A stretch of 64,000 nt of DNA, taken from positions 2,820,653 to 2,884,652 of the forward strand of contig NZ_CP065425.1 in the NCBI RefSeq assembly GCF_016772275.1. The letters run 5' to 3'. This DNA comes from Heyndrickxia vini. Its GTDB lineage: Bacteria; Bacillota; Bacilli; Bacillales; Bacillaceae_C. The position numbers were made by a program, and so were the translations under genes. The notes under the pieces are model-generated. The model ran no database searches and was not told the origin of the DNA. It saw only the letters and a program-made list of their open reading frames with translations. Of this stretch, positions 55,609 to 63,994 are shown in pieces. Position 1 is the first letter of the stretch. Each line of letters opens with the position of its first letter.

Positions 55609-56394
55609 TTATTGTACGGTATATCCTCCATCTAAGACAATTGCTTGCCCTGTAACTCCTCTCGCCTTATCACTTCCAAGAAAGACAGCATAGTCAGCTA
55701 TTTCAGACACATCTAGAAGTCTCTTTTGGGGGACAAGTGGGTAAATGACTTCCTCGATGACACGTTCGAAAGGTACATTCCTAGTTTTGGCGAGGTCTTT
55801 TAATTGATTTTGAACTAATGGAGTGTCAACATATCCAGGACATAGTGAATTAACAGTAATCCCATGTTCTGCACCTTCTAACGCCGCTACTTTTGTTAAT
55901 CCAATCACTCCGTGTTTCGCACTATTATATGCAGCTTTTCCCGCAAAGCCGATTAACCCATTAATGGAGGACATATTGATGATTCTTCCAAATCCTTGTT
56001 TTTTCATTATCGGAAATACATGCTTAATTCCGATAAACGGAGCAGTTAACATAATTTTTATAAGCAATTCAAATTTTTCAGTTGGGAATTCTTCAATCGG
56101 TGATACATGCTGTAGGCCCGCATTATTGACTAAAATATCAAGCCTTCCAAATGATTGTACTGTTTTGTGAATGGCTGTTTTAAATTCCTGCTCATTTGTT
56201 ACATCACATGAAAGAGCAGTAGCTTCATAGCCTTTTTGTTGAAAAAATTTTATCGCATCTTCACTCTTCTCTTGATTAATATCAGAAATTACAACCTTTG
56301 CTCCTTCAACTGCAAAGGCTTTGGCAATTTCCAATCCAATTCCACTCGCTGCTCCTGTAATAAAGGCAACTTTTCCATCTAATGTTTTATTCAT
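55609..56394 (-). CDS. 3-hydroxybutyrate dehydrogenase (SDR)
   Basis: A 261-residue classical SDR that fits D-3-hydroxybutyrate dehydrogenase: TGAASGIGLEIAKAFA for NAD, NNAGLQHVSPIEEFP (QHVSPIEEFP is characteristic), Ser in NMSSINGLIG, YNSAKHG for Tyr/Lys, LCPGYVDTPLVQ. It oxidises 3-hydroxybutyrate to acetoacetate. ATG at 56392-56394 with GGGAGGAAC; a longer in-frame reading upstream lacks a ribosome site. Follows the GntP permease with a 110-bp gap holding an unusual hairpin. Confidence 0.93.
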   Translation of the reverse strand: MNKTLDGKVAFITGAASGIGLEIAKAFAVEGAKVVISDINQEKSEDAIKFFQQKGYEATALSCDVTNEQEFKTAIHKTVQSFGRLDILVNNAGLQHVSPIEEFPTEKFELLIKIMLTAPFIGIKHVFPIMKKQGFGRIINMSSINGLIGFAGKAAYNSAKHGVIGLTKVAALEGAEHGITVNSLCPGYVDTPLVQNQLKDLAKTRNVPFERVIEEVIYPLVPQKRLLDVSEIADYAVFLGSDKARGVTGQAIVLDGGYTVQ

Positions 56395-56441
56395 TTTACT
56401 GTTCCTCCCCATGCTGTATTTTCTTACGGTAATAATAATGA

Positions 56442-56497
56442 CCAATGAATCTTTCTTTATAAGATTCCAATGAATCTTTCATAAAAAGATTCATTGG
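56442..56497 (-). promoter_or_regulatory. intercistronic hairpin with two alternative 3' arms
   Basis: AAAGATTCATTGG complement (CCAATGAATCTTT on plus) occurs twice, at 56442-56454 and 56467-56479, and its partner AAAGATTCATTGG once at 56485-56497. In the minus-strand mRNA one 5' arm can pair with either of two identical 13-nt 3' arms. No T-run follows, so it is more likely an mRNA processing or stability element than a terminator. Confidence 0.7.
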
Positions 56498-56505
56498 CTA
56501 ACTTT

Positions 56506-57948
56506 CTAGACAAGTCCTGTTAGAGTGTAAAGAGCTATAACAAAGAATACAGCTAGTGTTTTTATAATCGTGATGGCAAAGATATCCCGATAGGATTGTT
56601 TATGTGTTAATCCCGTAACAGCAAGTAAGGTAATTACCGCTCCGTTATGCGGAAGTGTGTCCATTCCACCTGATGCCATTGAAATAACACGGTGCATAAC
56701 CTCAGGTGGAATATTAAATTGTGCAATAGCCGCATTATATTTATCGGCCATGGCACTTAAAGCAATTCCCATACCTCCTGATGCCGATCCTGTAATTCCA
56801 GCTAAAGAAGTTGTCGTAACTGCACCATTAACTAATGGATTGGTAAACGTATGTGAGATTCCATTACTAATTGCTGTAAAGCCTGGCAATGCAGCAATGA
56901 TCCCGCCAAAACCATACTCTGCTCCTGTATTCATTGTCGCTAACAGAGCACCGCCAATACTCGTATTAAGACCTGATTTAAAATTAACCTTCACACGGTT
57001 CCAGTCATAAAGGATCGTTGCAACTATCCCCACGACTAAAGCCATTTCCACAGCCCAAATGGCTACGACCGCCGAAACGTCTACTTTTCCGAAGGCATCT
57101 AAACCGATAGCTGAAAAATCAAATCCGTTAGGGTACCATTTTGGAATAAAGACAGTAAAAACTTTATTCATGACACCTACTAAAACTAATGGAACAAAGG
57201 CAAGTATTTGACGACTCAATGAAGTTTGCGAACTTAGGTCTGGACCCGCTTCGGCTTTAATATTTGCAGCAGCCTCATTTGCGGCCGCTATTTCCTCATT
57301 ATTTACCCCAAAATACCCTTCACCAGCTCTTGCGGCCTTTTTTCTTCTAGATTCTAAATACCAAAGACCAACAGCTAATACAAAAATTGTTCCAACAATC
57401 CCTAGAATTGGGGCTGCATAAATATCCGTTTTAAAAAATGTTGTCGGTATAACGTTTTGAATTTGCGGTGTTCCAGGCAGGGCGTCCATTGTAAATGCGA
57501 ATGAACCTAATGCGATTGTTCCCGGAATTAAACGTTTTGGTATATTTGCTTCACGGAATAAATGGGCAGCGAATGGATAAATCGCGAATACAGCGACAAA
57601 TAAACTTACCCCGCTATATGTTAAGATAGCCCCTAACAAAACAATTGCAAAAATAGCTCTTTTTGCACCAACAATTTTTACAATCGTCTTCGCGATGGAT
57701 TCAGCTAAACCAGACATTTCTACCACTTTTCCAAAAATAGCTCCGAGTAAAAAGACAGGAAAATAAGATTTAATAAAACCAACCATCTTCTCCATAAATA
57801 CATTTGAAAAGAACGGCAAAACGTGACTAGGATCGGTTAGTAAAACTGCAAACAACGCACAAATTGGCGCAAATAAAATAACTGAAAAACCACGGTAAGC
57901 CACAAACATTAACATCCCGAGCGCTAAAAGAATAATAATAATTTCCAT
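56506..57948 (-). CDS. GntP family permease (probable hydroxybutyrate permease)
   Basis: A 480-residue GntP/CitM-type permease with about 12 membrane helices and a hydrophilic central loop (SRRKKAARAGEGYFGV). ALGSFAFTMDALPGTPQIQN and MASGGMDTLPHNGAVITLLA are family signatures. The gene pair with 3-hydroxybutyrate dehydrogenase suggests import of D-3-hydroxybutyrate or a related acid; the substrate is inferred from context. Transcribed from the SigL promoter at 58041-58057. Confidence 0.92.
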   Translation of the reverse strand: MEIIIILLALGMLMFVAYRGFSVILFAPICALFAVLLTDPSHVLPFFSNVFMEKMVGFIKSYFPVFLLGAIFGKVVEMSGLAESIAKTIVKIVGAKRAIFAIVLLGAILTYSGVSLFVAVFAIYPFAAHLFREANIPKRLIPGTIALGSFAFTMDALPGTPQIQNVIPTTFFKTDIYAAPILGIVGTIFVLAVGLWYLESRRKKAARAGEGYFGVNNEEIAAANEAAANIKAEAGPDLSSQTSLSRQILAFVPLVLVGVMNKVFTVFIPKWYPNGFDFSAIGLDAFGKVDVSAVVAIWAVEMALVVGIVATILYDWNRVKVNFKSGLNTSIGGALLATMNTGAEYGFGGIIAALPGFTAISNGISHTFTNPLVNGAVTTTSLAGITGSASGGMGIALSAMADKYNAAIAQFNIPPEVMHRVISMASGGMDTLPHNGAVITLLAVTGLTHKQSYRDIFAITIIKTLAVFFVIALYTLTGLV

Positions 57949-57974
57949 ACCTATCCCCTTTATTTTTTATTATT

Positions 57975-57988
57975 GGTAAACGCTTTCA
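57975..57988. promoter_or_regulatory. cre-like CcpA site
   Basis: TGAAAGCGTTTACC on the minus strand agrees with the cre consensus TGNAANCGNTNNCA at all but the last base. It lies in the leader between the SigL promoter and the permease gene, where CcpA could block elongation. Confidence 0.6.
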
Positions 57989-58040
57989 AACCCCTTTTTA
58001 ATCTAATCCCTCCTAAAAAATAGTAGTCTCTTCTTTAAAG

Positions 58041-58057
58041 ATGCAATATTTGTGCCA
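58041..58057 (-). promoter_or_regulatory. SigL (sigma-54) -24/-12 promoter of permease-dehydrogenase operon
   Basis: On the minus strand TGGCAC (58052-58057), 5 bp, TTGCAT (58041-58046): a perfect -24/-12 element. It faces the permease gene. Confidence 0.92.
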
Positions 58058-58142
58058 AAAGAAAAAATTTTTAAATAGTTCACTGAATATCTATATTTTA
58101 AAGATTTGTTATGCCATATTGTTTACACCTATTAAACTATTT

Positions 58143-58206
58143 TTCCGCAATACCGGAAATCGAAGAGAATATTTCCCGAAAGACGGAATTTTCCGGAATA
58201 ACGGAA
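58143..58206. promoter_or_regulatory. dyads upstream of SigL promoter (candidate activator sites)
   Basis: Two exact TTCCG-N6-CGGAA dyads (58143-58158 and 58191-58206) and an intermediate variant TCCCG-N5-CGGAA (58174-58188) lie about 90-150 bp upstream of the -24 element, the usual place for enhancer-binding proteins. A competing reading is that they are degenerate CGGA/TCCG repeats like those at 39064-39248. Confidence 0.55.
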
Positions 58207-58242
58207 TAAACAATGCAAAACCGACTTGTTAAGATAAACTGC

Positions 58243-58273
58243 AAAAAAAGAGCCGTCACCCCTTTGTGACAGC
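58243..58273 (-). terminator. terminator of AIM24-family gene
   Basis: GTCAC/GTGAC-centred stem GCTGTCAC-GTGACGGC (one G-T pair) followed by CTCTTTTTTT on the minus strand. Confidence 0.82.
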
Positions 58274-58284
58274 CCACACTTATA

Positions 58285-59073
58285 TCAATCCCCATCAAAT
58301 AAATTAAATAATCCTTTTGCAATACTGCCTTCATCCTTTGATCCGCCAGCAGCTGGCATTGCAGCAAATACTCTGCTTGCAAGTCTGCTAAATGGAAGAG
58401 ACTGAATCCAAACGGATCCCGGACCTCTAAGTGTAGCAAAAAACAATCCCTCTCCACCGAATAATGCTGTTTTAACACCTTTTACAAATTCAATGCTATA
58501 GTCAACATCTTTTGTCATTGCAACTAAACATCCTGTATCTACTCGTAATGTCTCACCAGCCGAAAGATCTTTTCTATGTATCGTTCCCCCGGCATGTACA
58601 AATGCAAGGCCATCACCTTCAAGCTTTTGCATGATAAAACCTTCACCGCCGAAAAATCCTGTTCCGATTTTACGTTGAAATTCAACTCCGACAGAAACAC
58701 CTTTTGCAGCCGCTAAAAAGGCATCTTTTTGACAAATAATTTTCCCATCCAACTCACTTAAGTCCATTGGTATAATTTTCCCGGGATACGGAGAAGCGAA
58801 GGAAACATGTTTTTTCCCAATTCCTTCATTAGTGAAAGTGGTCATAAATAAGCTTTCACCAGTTAGCATCCTTTTTCCCGCACTAAAAATTTTCCCCATG
58901 AAGCCTCCACCGCCGGATGCACCGTCTCCAAAAATCGTTTCCATTCGAATATCATCTTCCATCATCATCAAGCTGCCAGCTTCAGCAACTACAGTCTCTT
59001 CTGGATCGAGTTCCACTTCAACAAATTGCATATCATCGCCATAAATTTTGTAATCAATATCATGATTGTTCAT
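58285..59073 (-). CDS. TIGR00266 / AIM24 family protein
   Basis: A 262-residue protein of the AIM24 (DUF124, TIGR00266) family, a beta-sandwich with repeated strands. [20 protein letters not shown] and [23 protein letters not shown] are characteristic. The C-terminus is short and Gly/Asp-rich. No signal peptide. Bacterial role unknown; mitochondrial AIM24 affects membrane organisation, but that does not transfer safely. Single gene with its own terminator. Confidence 0.9.
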   Translation of the reverse strand: MNNHDIDYKIYGDDMQFVEVELDPEETVVAEAGSLMMMEDDIRMETIFGDGASGGGGFMGKIFSAGKRMLTGESLFMTTFTNEGIGKKHVSFASPYPGKIIPMDLSELDGKIICQKDAFLAAAKGVSVGVEFQRKIGTGFFGGEGFIMQKLEGDGLAFVHAGGTIHRKDLSAGETLRVDTGCLVAMTKDVDYSIEFVKGVKTALFGGEGLFFATLRGPGSVWIQSLPFSRLASRVFAAMPAAGGSKDEGSIAKGLFNLFDGD

Positions 59074-59165
59074 CTTCGTTCCTCCATTTTAAAATCCTCT
59101 ACAACTATATTATAAAAAGTAATTTCACTTTCTACCACTTTGTGCTACCTGAGAAAGTTTCATTT

Positions 59166-59783
59166 TTATCCTCTTCCCTGCTCCTTTTTCAGTCTCTTAG
59201 CCAATCTTACTTCAATTCTTTTGCCAATAAACCATAGAATGACGATGATAAGAAGAACAGAAACCGTTTTTAACGGTTTATATATTAATGAAACGACATC
59301 ATGTCCGACGAAGCTGATAATAAAAATCATTACCATTTTTCCAGTTACAACAGCTAAAATATATTGAAATGTATTGATTTTTGATAGACCTGCAACAATA
59401 TTGACAACTGCTGAAGGGGTAAAAGGAAAGCAAAGAAGCAGAAAAATAGGGCCAAATCCATGTTGCTCTACCCAGTGTGTAATTTTTTTAACTTGACGAT
59501 TTCTATGTAAAAAAGATAATATTCTACTCTTTCCAAATCTACGAATAACTAAGAAAACAAGGATTGCTCCTGCACTGGCCCCTGCCCAAGATATTAAAAA
59601 GCCTAACCATAGTCCAAATGCATTCGCATTTGCCAATACAATTAAAAACAACGGCAAAAAAGGTAAAAATGCTTCAATTACTATTAATAAGATCCCTGGT
59701 AAAGGTCCAAATGAACGATATTGCTCAATTAAATTCATCATATTTTCAATGGTGAACCATTCTTTAAGTGAGTGAAAATCCAT
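59166..59783 (-). CDS. TVP38/TMEM64 (VTT/DedA-like) membrane protein
   Basis: A 205-residue membrane protein with about five helices. The family core GASAGAILVFLVIRRFGKSR near residue 90 and FLLLCFPFTPSAVVNIVAGL near 125 match TVP38/TMEM64 proteins such as B. subtilis YhjE, which lies in the same comK-addAB neighbourhood. Relatives of this fold scramble or flip lipid carriers; the role here is unproven. The C-terminal tail is basic. Confidence 0.9.
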   Translation of the reverse strand: MDFHSLKEWFTIENMMNLIEQYRSFGPLPGILLIVIEAFLPFLPLFLIVLANANAFGLWLGFLISWAGASAGAILVFLVIRRFGKSRILSFLHRNRQVKKITHWVEQHGFGPIFLLLCFPFTPSAVVNIVAGLSKINTFQYILAVVTGKMVMIFIISFVGHDVVSLIYKPLKTVSVLLIIVILWFIGKRIEVRLAKRLKKEQGRG

Positions 59784-59910
59784 TTTGTTTCCCCTATTCT
59801 ATCAGGCACTTTTCTAGAAATTTTACTGTAATTTACTATCTAGTAGAAATTTTTTCTTAAGTATAGCACACAATAGGAAAGGATTATAATTCCAAAATAG
59901 GTATTTTTCA

Positions 59911-59937
59911 AAAAAAACAACCCGCAATGGGGCTGTT
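59911..59937 (-). terminator. distant terminator for the S9 peptidase gene
   Basis: AACAGCCC/GGGTTGTT stem followed by TTTTTTT on the minus strand. It points the right way to end the peptidase transcript but lies about 410 bp beyond its stop, on the far side of the repeat element. Confidence 0.7.
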
Positions 59938-59994
59938 GGCAAAAAGTTTACGAGGAAAATAGTACAATTCCTCCTTATTGTTTTGGGAATAAAC

Positions 59995-60296
59995 AAGGAA
60001 CCGTTCCTTTCCGCTACAGGTACTCGCTTTTTCGCGGTTCTGCGATGAGCCTGTCTAGTTCCGGCGGCTATCGACTAGCAAACTTCCGGTCACCTCCCTA
60101 CGATAAGTCATCATCGATTCACCCTTTGGGTTCATCGTGATTCCTTTATCTCAGTCGCTGCCCTCCAGTTTGTACGTCGATAAACAAGCCGCCTCTACTT
60201 TTCTAACTCCTCATCGCTTCGCTCCCCGCGGGGTCTCATCTGTCCAGCTGATCCCGCAGGAGTCTCGTACCTTCCGCTCCAATCCACTCTGTGTTT
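59995..60296. repeat. large extragenic repeat element, about 300 bp
   Basis: Starts GGAACCGTTCCTTTCCGCTA with CAGGTACTCGC, and ends TCCCGCAGGAGTCTCGTACC then TTCCGCTCCAATCCACTCTG. Clearly higher G+C than its surroundings, with CCCCGCGGGG inside. On the minus strand it resembles the long intergenic repeats I know from several Bacillaceae (GACTCCTGCGGGA ... AGCGAGTACCTGTAGCGGAA). The 59784-60345 interval holds no gene. Shorter relatives are at 53823 and 55443. Confidence 0.82.
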
Positions 60297-60345
60297 ACAA
60301 AATTATTTAGTATTTATAACAATAATCTTTAGAAAAGAGCTATTA

Positions 60346-62331
60346 TTATACATATTGTAAGAACCAATCTTTAATATAATTTAACCGTTTTATTCTTAAG
60401 TCAGGTTTCCCACTTCTTGATAGTTCATGATTGGATTCAGGAAAACGAATAAATTTTGTTTGTTTTTGCTGACGTTTAAGAGCTATAAATAATTGTTCTG
60501 CTTGTTCAATTGGACAACGATAGTCTTTCTCACTATGGATAATTAACAGGGGTGTTTCAATATCCTTCGCATAGGCGAGTGGTGAATGCTTCCAGAGTTT
60601 TTCAATATCATTTAAATCTGCAATAATTTGCCACTCCGAGAAATAATAGCCGATGTCACTTACACCGTAAAAACTAATCCAATTGGAGATCGATCGTTGT
60701 GTGACAGCTGCTTTAAATCGATTCGTATGTCCGACGATCCAGTTTGTCATAAACCCGCCATAGCTTCCTCCCGTAACACCAAGACGATCTTTATCAATAA
60801 AATCATATTGATCAAGAACATAATCTACTGCATTCATTAAATCCTTATAATCATTACCACCATAATCGCCACGAACTGCATCAACATACTTTTGTCCGTA
60901 GCCATGACTGCCCCGTGGATTTATATAGAGGACAGCATATCCTTGTGCAGCTAGAATTTGAAATTCATTAAAATAGGTGTTTGCATACATCGCATGTGGC
61001 CCACCATGGATTTCTAGAATTAAAGGATATTGTTTCCCTTCTTCGAATCCAACTGGTTTCATGAGCCAACCATGTACGTTCCATCCATTTTCACTTTCGA
61101 ATTCAATTGGTTCAACATCTGAAAGCACTCGCGTTTGCAGAAATTCCTGATTTACAAATGTTAGTTGTTCTTTTTGACCGTTTTGTAAATTAACGAAATA
61201 TAACTCACCGGGTTCTGTTGCTGTACTAATCGCAACTACTGCTGTATGATCTTTTGGATTTAATGAAAACCCATAAACATGTTGCTTGTCATGCAATGCT
61301 GGATAAATTTCTCCCGATATATTTCCATAATAGACAATCGTGTTTCCATGGTCTGAAATGACGAAATAAAAGCTTTCATTATCTTCTGCCCACTGCACAC
61401 CTGGCAAAACCGCTCCCTGCTGAAAATCGCCAACAGCATAATCCCCTACCGGTGCATCAATTTCGCTTGTGAAACAATTAAGTTCTTTCGTCTGTAAATC
61501 ATATATCCAAACTTTACTATGAGTAGCATTTTTAAATTCCTGCTCATTGCCTTGGAATGATAAATAACGACTATTAGGCGACCAAGATGTTTGCCAAAAA
61601 CTCCCCGTTCCTTTCGTCACCGGAATCGACTCTTTTGTTTCTAGGTTAAATAAATAGACATCTGAAATAAACGATTCATCACTATCATCAGAAAAATCGG
61701 CAAGATAGGTTACATATTTTCCATCCGGGGACCACGAATCAAGTGAATGATGGTAATCACCACTTGTTAGCTGTTCAATTTCTCCTGTTTCAAGATTCGC
61801 CATTCCAATATGTGAAAATTGTGTAAGGTCCAAAAAACCACTTGAGTCAGACTTATATTTCATCTTTTCGACTTCTAACGGCTTTAATTCTTTATCTTCC
61901 GCCTTTTCTTCTTTTGCTTGATCATTGATCGTTTCCTCTTTTCCAATGACAACTGAAAAGGCAATTTTCTTGCCGCATGGAGACCACACAGGGTTTCTTG
62001 CTCCATTTTTGCTAAATGTGATTTGCTTCGCTTCTCCTCCAAATTTTGAAAGAACAAAAATTTGTGATTCCCCTTCCCTTGTCGATACAAATGCAAGCTC
62101 ATTTCCATTTGGGGACCAGCGTGGAGAATGTGTGCGATGGTTACCGAATGTCCATTGTTTTGCCTGTTTATCATGTAAATTCAAATAAAATAAATTTGAT
62201 ACGTAATCCTTTTTCTCTTTTTCGATATGTGTTTGTACGAATACAACTTCCTTCCCATTTGGAGAAAATTGTGGATCTACTATTGATTTCAACTCGTATA
62301 AATCTTCAGCTTGGATACCGCTTTTTGCCAT
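60346..62331 (-). CDS. yuxL: S9 family (acylaminoacyl/prolyl oligopeptidase) peptidase
   Basis: A 661-residue cytoplasmic serine peptidase. N-terminal beta-propeller (WD40-like PD40 repeats: VDPQFSPNGKEVVFVQ, SPRWSPNGNELAFVS, PVWSPCGKKIAFSV, HSLDSWSPDGKYV) to about residue 390, then the alpha/beta-hydrolase domain with Ser in VTGGSYGGFMTNW, Asp in IIHSEKDYRCP and His in PESNHELSRSG. Probably trims short peptides. B. subtilis YuxL is the closest name I can offer. Ribosome site AAGGTGAT. Confidence 0.92.
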   Translation of the reverse strand: MAKSGIQAEDLYELKSIVDPQFSPNGKEVVFVQTHIEKEKKDYVSNLFYLNLHDKQAKQWTFGNHRTHSPRWSPNGNELAFVSTREGESQIFVLSKFGGEAKQITFSKNGARNPVWSPCGKKIAFSVVIGKEETINDQAKEEKAEDKELKPLEVEKMKYKSDSSGFLDLTQFSHIGMANLETGEIEQLTSGDYHHSLDSWSPDGKYVTYLADFSDDSDESFISDVYLFNLETKESIPVTKGTGSFWQTSWSPNSRYLSFQGNEQEFKNATHSKVWIYDLQTKELNCFTSEIDAPVGDYAVGDFQQGAVLPGVQWAEDNESFYFVISDHGNTIVYYGNISGEIYPALHDKQHVYGFSLNPKDHTAVVAISTATEPGELYFVNLQNGQKEQLTFVNQEFLQTRVLSDVEPIEFESENGWNVHGWLMKPVGFEEGKQYPLILEIHGGPHAMYANTYFNEFQILAAQGYAVLYINPRGSHGYGQKYVDAVRGDYGGNDYKDLMNAVDYVLDQYDFIDKDRLGVTGGSYGGFMTNWIVGHTNRFKAAVTQRSISNWISFYGVSDIGYYFSEWQIIADLNDIEKLWKHSPLAYAKDIETPLLIIHSEKDYRCPIEQAEQLFIALKRQQKQTKFIRFPESNHELSRSGKPDLRIKRLNYIKDWFLQYV

Positions 62332-62562
62332 TCAAATCACCTTCCACGTATTCAATCGAATTTAATATATTAATACATACCCTACCTATTTATTTCGCCA
62401 CCCAAAACATTATACCTGCATTTATTTTTCAATTTTTTGATAATCGTGTCGATAATCTGCATTTTTATGGAGAAACTACCCGTCATAATTAACTTGAAAT
62501 TTTTGATCATCACGCGTAAAATATATACGAACACATGTTCTTTTAAAAAGGAGGACTATCCA

Positions 62563-62946
62563 ATGACAAAAATACCTGAAAATGACCGAAATATTATTGA
62601 GAAGGCCATTTATCTACCGATGATATTGATTGTATTAAATCGCGATTTGGAAATTATTAATAGTAGCCCATTCAAACTTAAAAATCCATATATTGAATGG
62701 ATTGAGGAAACAATGAAATGTATCCAAAAAGAATTAGCCAGTGTGAAGCGTTATATGAAACAGCAGCAAATTAAAGTAGAAAAAATAAAATCGGATGATG
62801 CCTTTACAATGTATATGTTTCTTTATAAAGGTTATGAGGAAGAGCACAATTATTTTAATCCAAGACTGCGAAATCGATCAGAGGAATTAATGAAATACTA
62901 TCTTTTTCAAAGATTTCAAAACGATTTAAATATAATGAAAGCCTAA
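62563..62946 (+). CDS. yhjD: YhjD family protein
   Basis: A 127-residue soluble helical protein starting at ATG 62563 (AAAGGAGGAC upstream). MTKIPENDRNIIEKAIYLPM, then a block around SSPFKLKNPYIEWIEETM and FLYKGYEEEHNYFNPRLRN match B. subtilis YhjD. Function unknown; yhjD is near comK in B. subtilis too. Convergent with comK. Confidence 0.85.
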   Translation: MTKIPENDRNIIEKAIYLPMILIVLNRDLEIINSSPFKLKNPYIEWIEETMKCIQKELASVKRYMKQQQIKVEKIKSDDAFTMYMFLYKGYEEEHNYFNPRLRNRSEELMKYYLFQRFQNDLNIMKA

Positions 62947-62989
62947 TGAAGAAAAAAGCAATCATTAGAGTTAGATTGCTTTTTCTTCA
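62947..62989. terminator. bidirectional terminator, yhjD / comK
   Basis: TGAAGAAAAAAGCAATC and GATTGCTTTTTCTTCA arms (one extra A) surround a 10-nt loop between convergent genes. Confidence 0.88.
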
Positions 62990-63001
62990 TCAACTAGGCT
63001 T

Positions 63002-63568
63002 CTATTCCTCTAAAAATCTTTTGTAATCATATTCCCTTCTTCGCTCTGAAGCTTCCATGTTTAAATAAAAGCCGGTACGTTTATATTTATTATCCATAGT
63101 TTCTATATGTTGATAATATTTTATTTGCAGCTGCGAAGCCCTTCGCAATTGGTTGGTGAATGAACTGAAGGAGATTGGAATTTCTAACGTCTGTTTATTA
63201 CGAAGAGTAACTAAGGTGTTATTAGATGATGATCGTTCGTGGTGAAGAATATGATTAAGTGAAAACCATATACAATCCGGATTCATAGGAGATGTGGTTG
63301 GAAACAAGTAAATAGACGAGTAAGGATCAACCATAATAGGTGCTTTATGCGTAATTCCAATAAGGCGTCTTGTCCCATTTTTCCTACCTTCATAGGAAGC
63401 CCCATAATACTCACAACTATTTTTCACGATTTCTAGTGGTTTAAATGGTGATATGCACCGATTTTCAACTTCTATTATTTCCGAATAAATTTTTGATCCA
63501 TACGTGATCGGCAAAATTGCCATAGTAAATGGTGAAATCTCAAATTCTTCAATTATTTTTTCTGACAC
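63002..63568 (-). CDS. comK: competence transcription factor ComK
   Basis: A 188-residue ComK, the master activator of late competence genes and of its own gene. FEISPFTMAILPITYGSKIY, then CEYYGASYEGRKNGTRRLIG, then HKAPIMVDPYSSIYLFPTTS and the YGxS/CIWFSLNHI core match the family; the minor-groove-binding region and the C-terminus that MecA recognises are both present, with no truncation or frameshift. Length compares with 192 in B. subtilis. The upstream AT-rich DNA includes a TATAAT and AAAATTGTAAATTT, a possible half of a ComK box. Confidence 0.96.
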   Translation of the reverse strand: MSEKIIEEFEISPFTMAILPITYGSKIYSEIIEVENRCISPFKPLEIVKNSCEYYGASYEGRKNGTRRLIGITHKAPIMVDPYSSIYLFPTTSPMNPDCIWFSLNHILHHERSSSNNTLVTLRNKQTLEIPISFSSFTNQLRRASQLQIKYYQHIETMDNKYKRTGFYLNMEASERRREYDYKRFLEE

Positions 63569-63702
63569 TTTTTTCTCCCCTTTTCAACAAAAATAGTTAA
63601 ATATATACATATTATAATGTAAATTTACAATTTTGGCACTATTTATTTATAAATAACTAAAGTATTTCCAAAAGTATCTATCGGAATATTCAAAGTATTC
63701 AA

Positions 63703-63731
63703 TTGACTTTTAGTGTAAATACCTTTACACT
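63703..63731 (+). promoter_or_regulatory. SigA promoter of IDEAL-domain gene
   Basis: TTGACT (63703-63708), 17-bp spacer, TACACT (63726-63731). The spacer and -10 are covered by a perfect palindrome. Confidence 0.75.
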
Positions 63732-63735
63732 AAAA
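63708..63735. promoter_or_regulatory. palindromic operator, 12-bp perfect arms
   Basis: TTTTAGTGTAAA (63708-63719), centre TACC, TTTACACTAAAA (63724-63735). It spans the promoter spacer and -10, so a bound dimer would block RNA polymerase. No known Bacillus operator was matched. Confidence 0.75.
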
Positions 63736-63757
63736 AAAAGGTTAGAGGTGATCATCG

Positions 63758-63994
63758 ATGGAGAAAAAAGAATCCTACACAGAGATGGTTAATGCGTATG
63801 CGATGACACAAATAAAAAATGAAAAATTTATGGCAGAAATTTATGCAGAAATGATTTTAAATGAATTGCTGTTAACTCGGAGGAAAGAAGTAATAGTAAA
63901 AAAAATTGATCTTGCTCTAGACTGCAAAGACAAACGAGCATTTTTATTATTAACAGATGAATTAAAGGAACTGGAAAAACAATTCGGTTCATGA
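63758..63994 (+). CDS. yhzC: IDEAL-domain protein (YhzC-like)
   Basis: A 78-residue helical protein starting at ATG 63758 behind AGAGGTGATC. The C-terminal half (VKKIDLALDCKDKRAFLLLT, then DELKELEKQF) fits the IDEAL motif, found in several small Bacillus proteins. B. subtilis yhzC, next to comK, is the likely counterpart. It is divergent from comK with about 190 bp between the starts, so regulation of both may be linked. Confidence 0.72.
   Translation: MEKKESYTEMVNAYAMTQIKNEKFMAEIYAEMILNELLLTRRKEVIVKKIDLALDCKDKRAFLLLTDELKELEKQFGS

Noticed and set aside
58137-58478. 113-codon minus-strand frame overlapping the AIM24-family gene
   Set aside because: Antisense-frame shadow of a strong gene that passes through that gene's terminator.
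63569-63700. Full ComK box (AAAA-N5-TTTT pair) upstream of comK
   Set aside because: AT-rich half-sites such as AAAATTGTAAATTT are present, but I could not find two correctly spaced boxes with confidence.
63708-63735. TnrA/GlnR box in the IDEAL-gene promoter
   Set aside because: TGTAA-N6-TTACA is one base shorter than the TGTNA-N7-TNACA spacing, so the match is not accepted.
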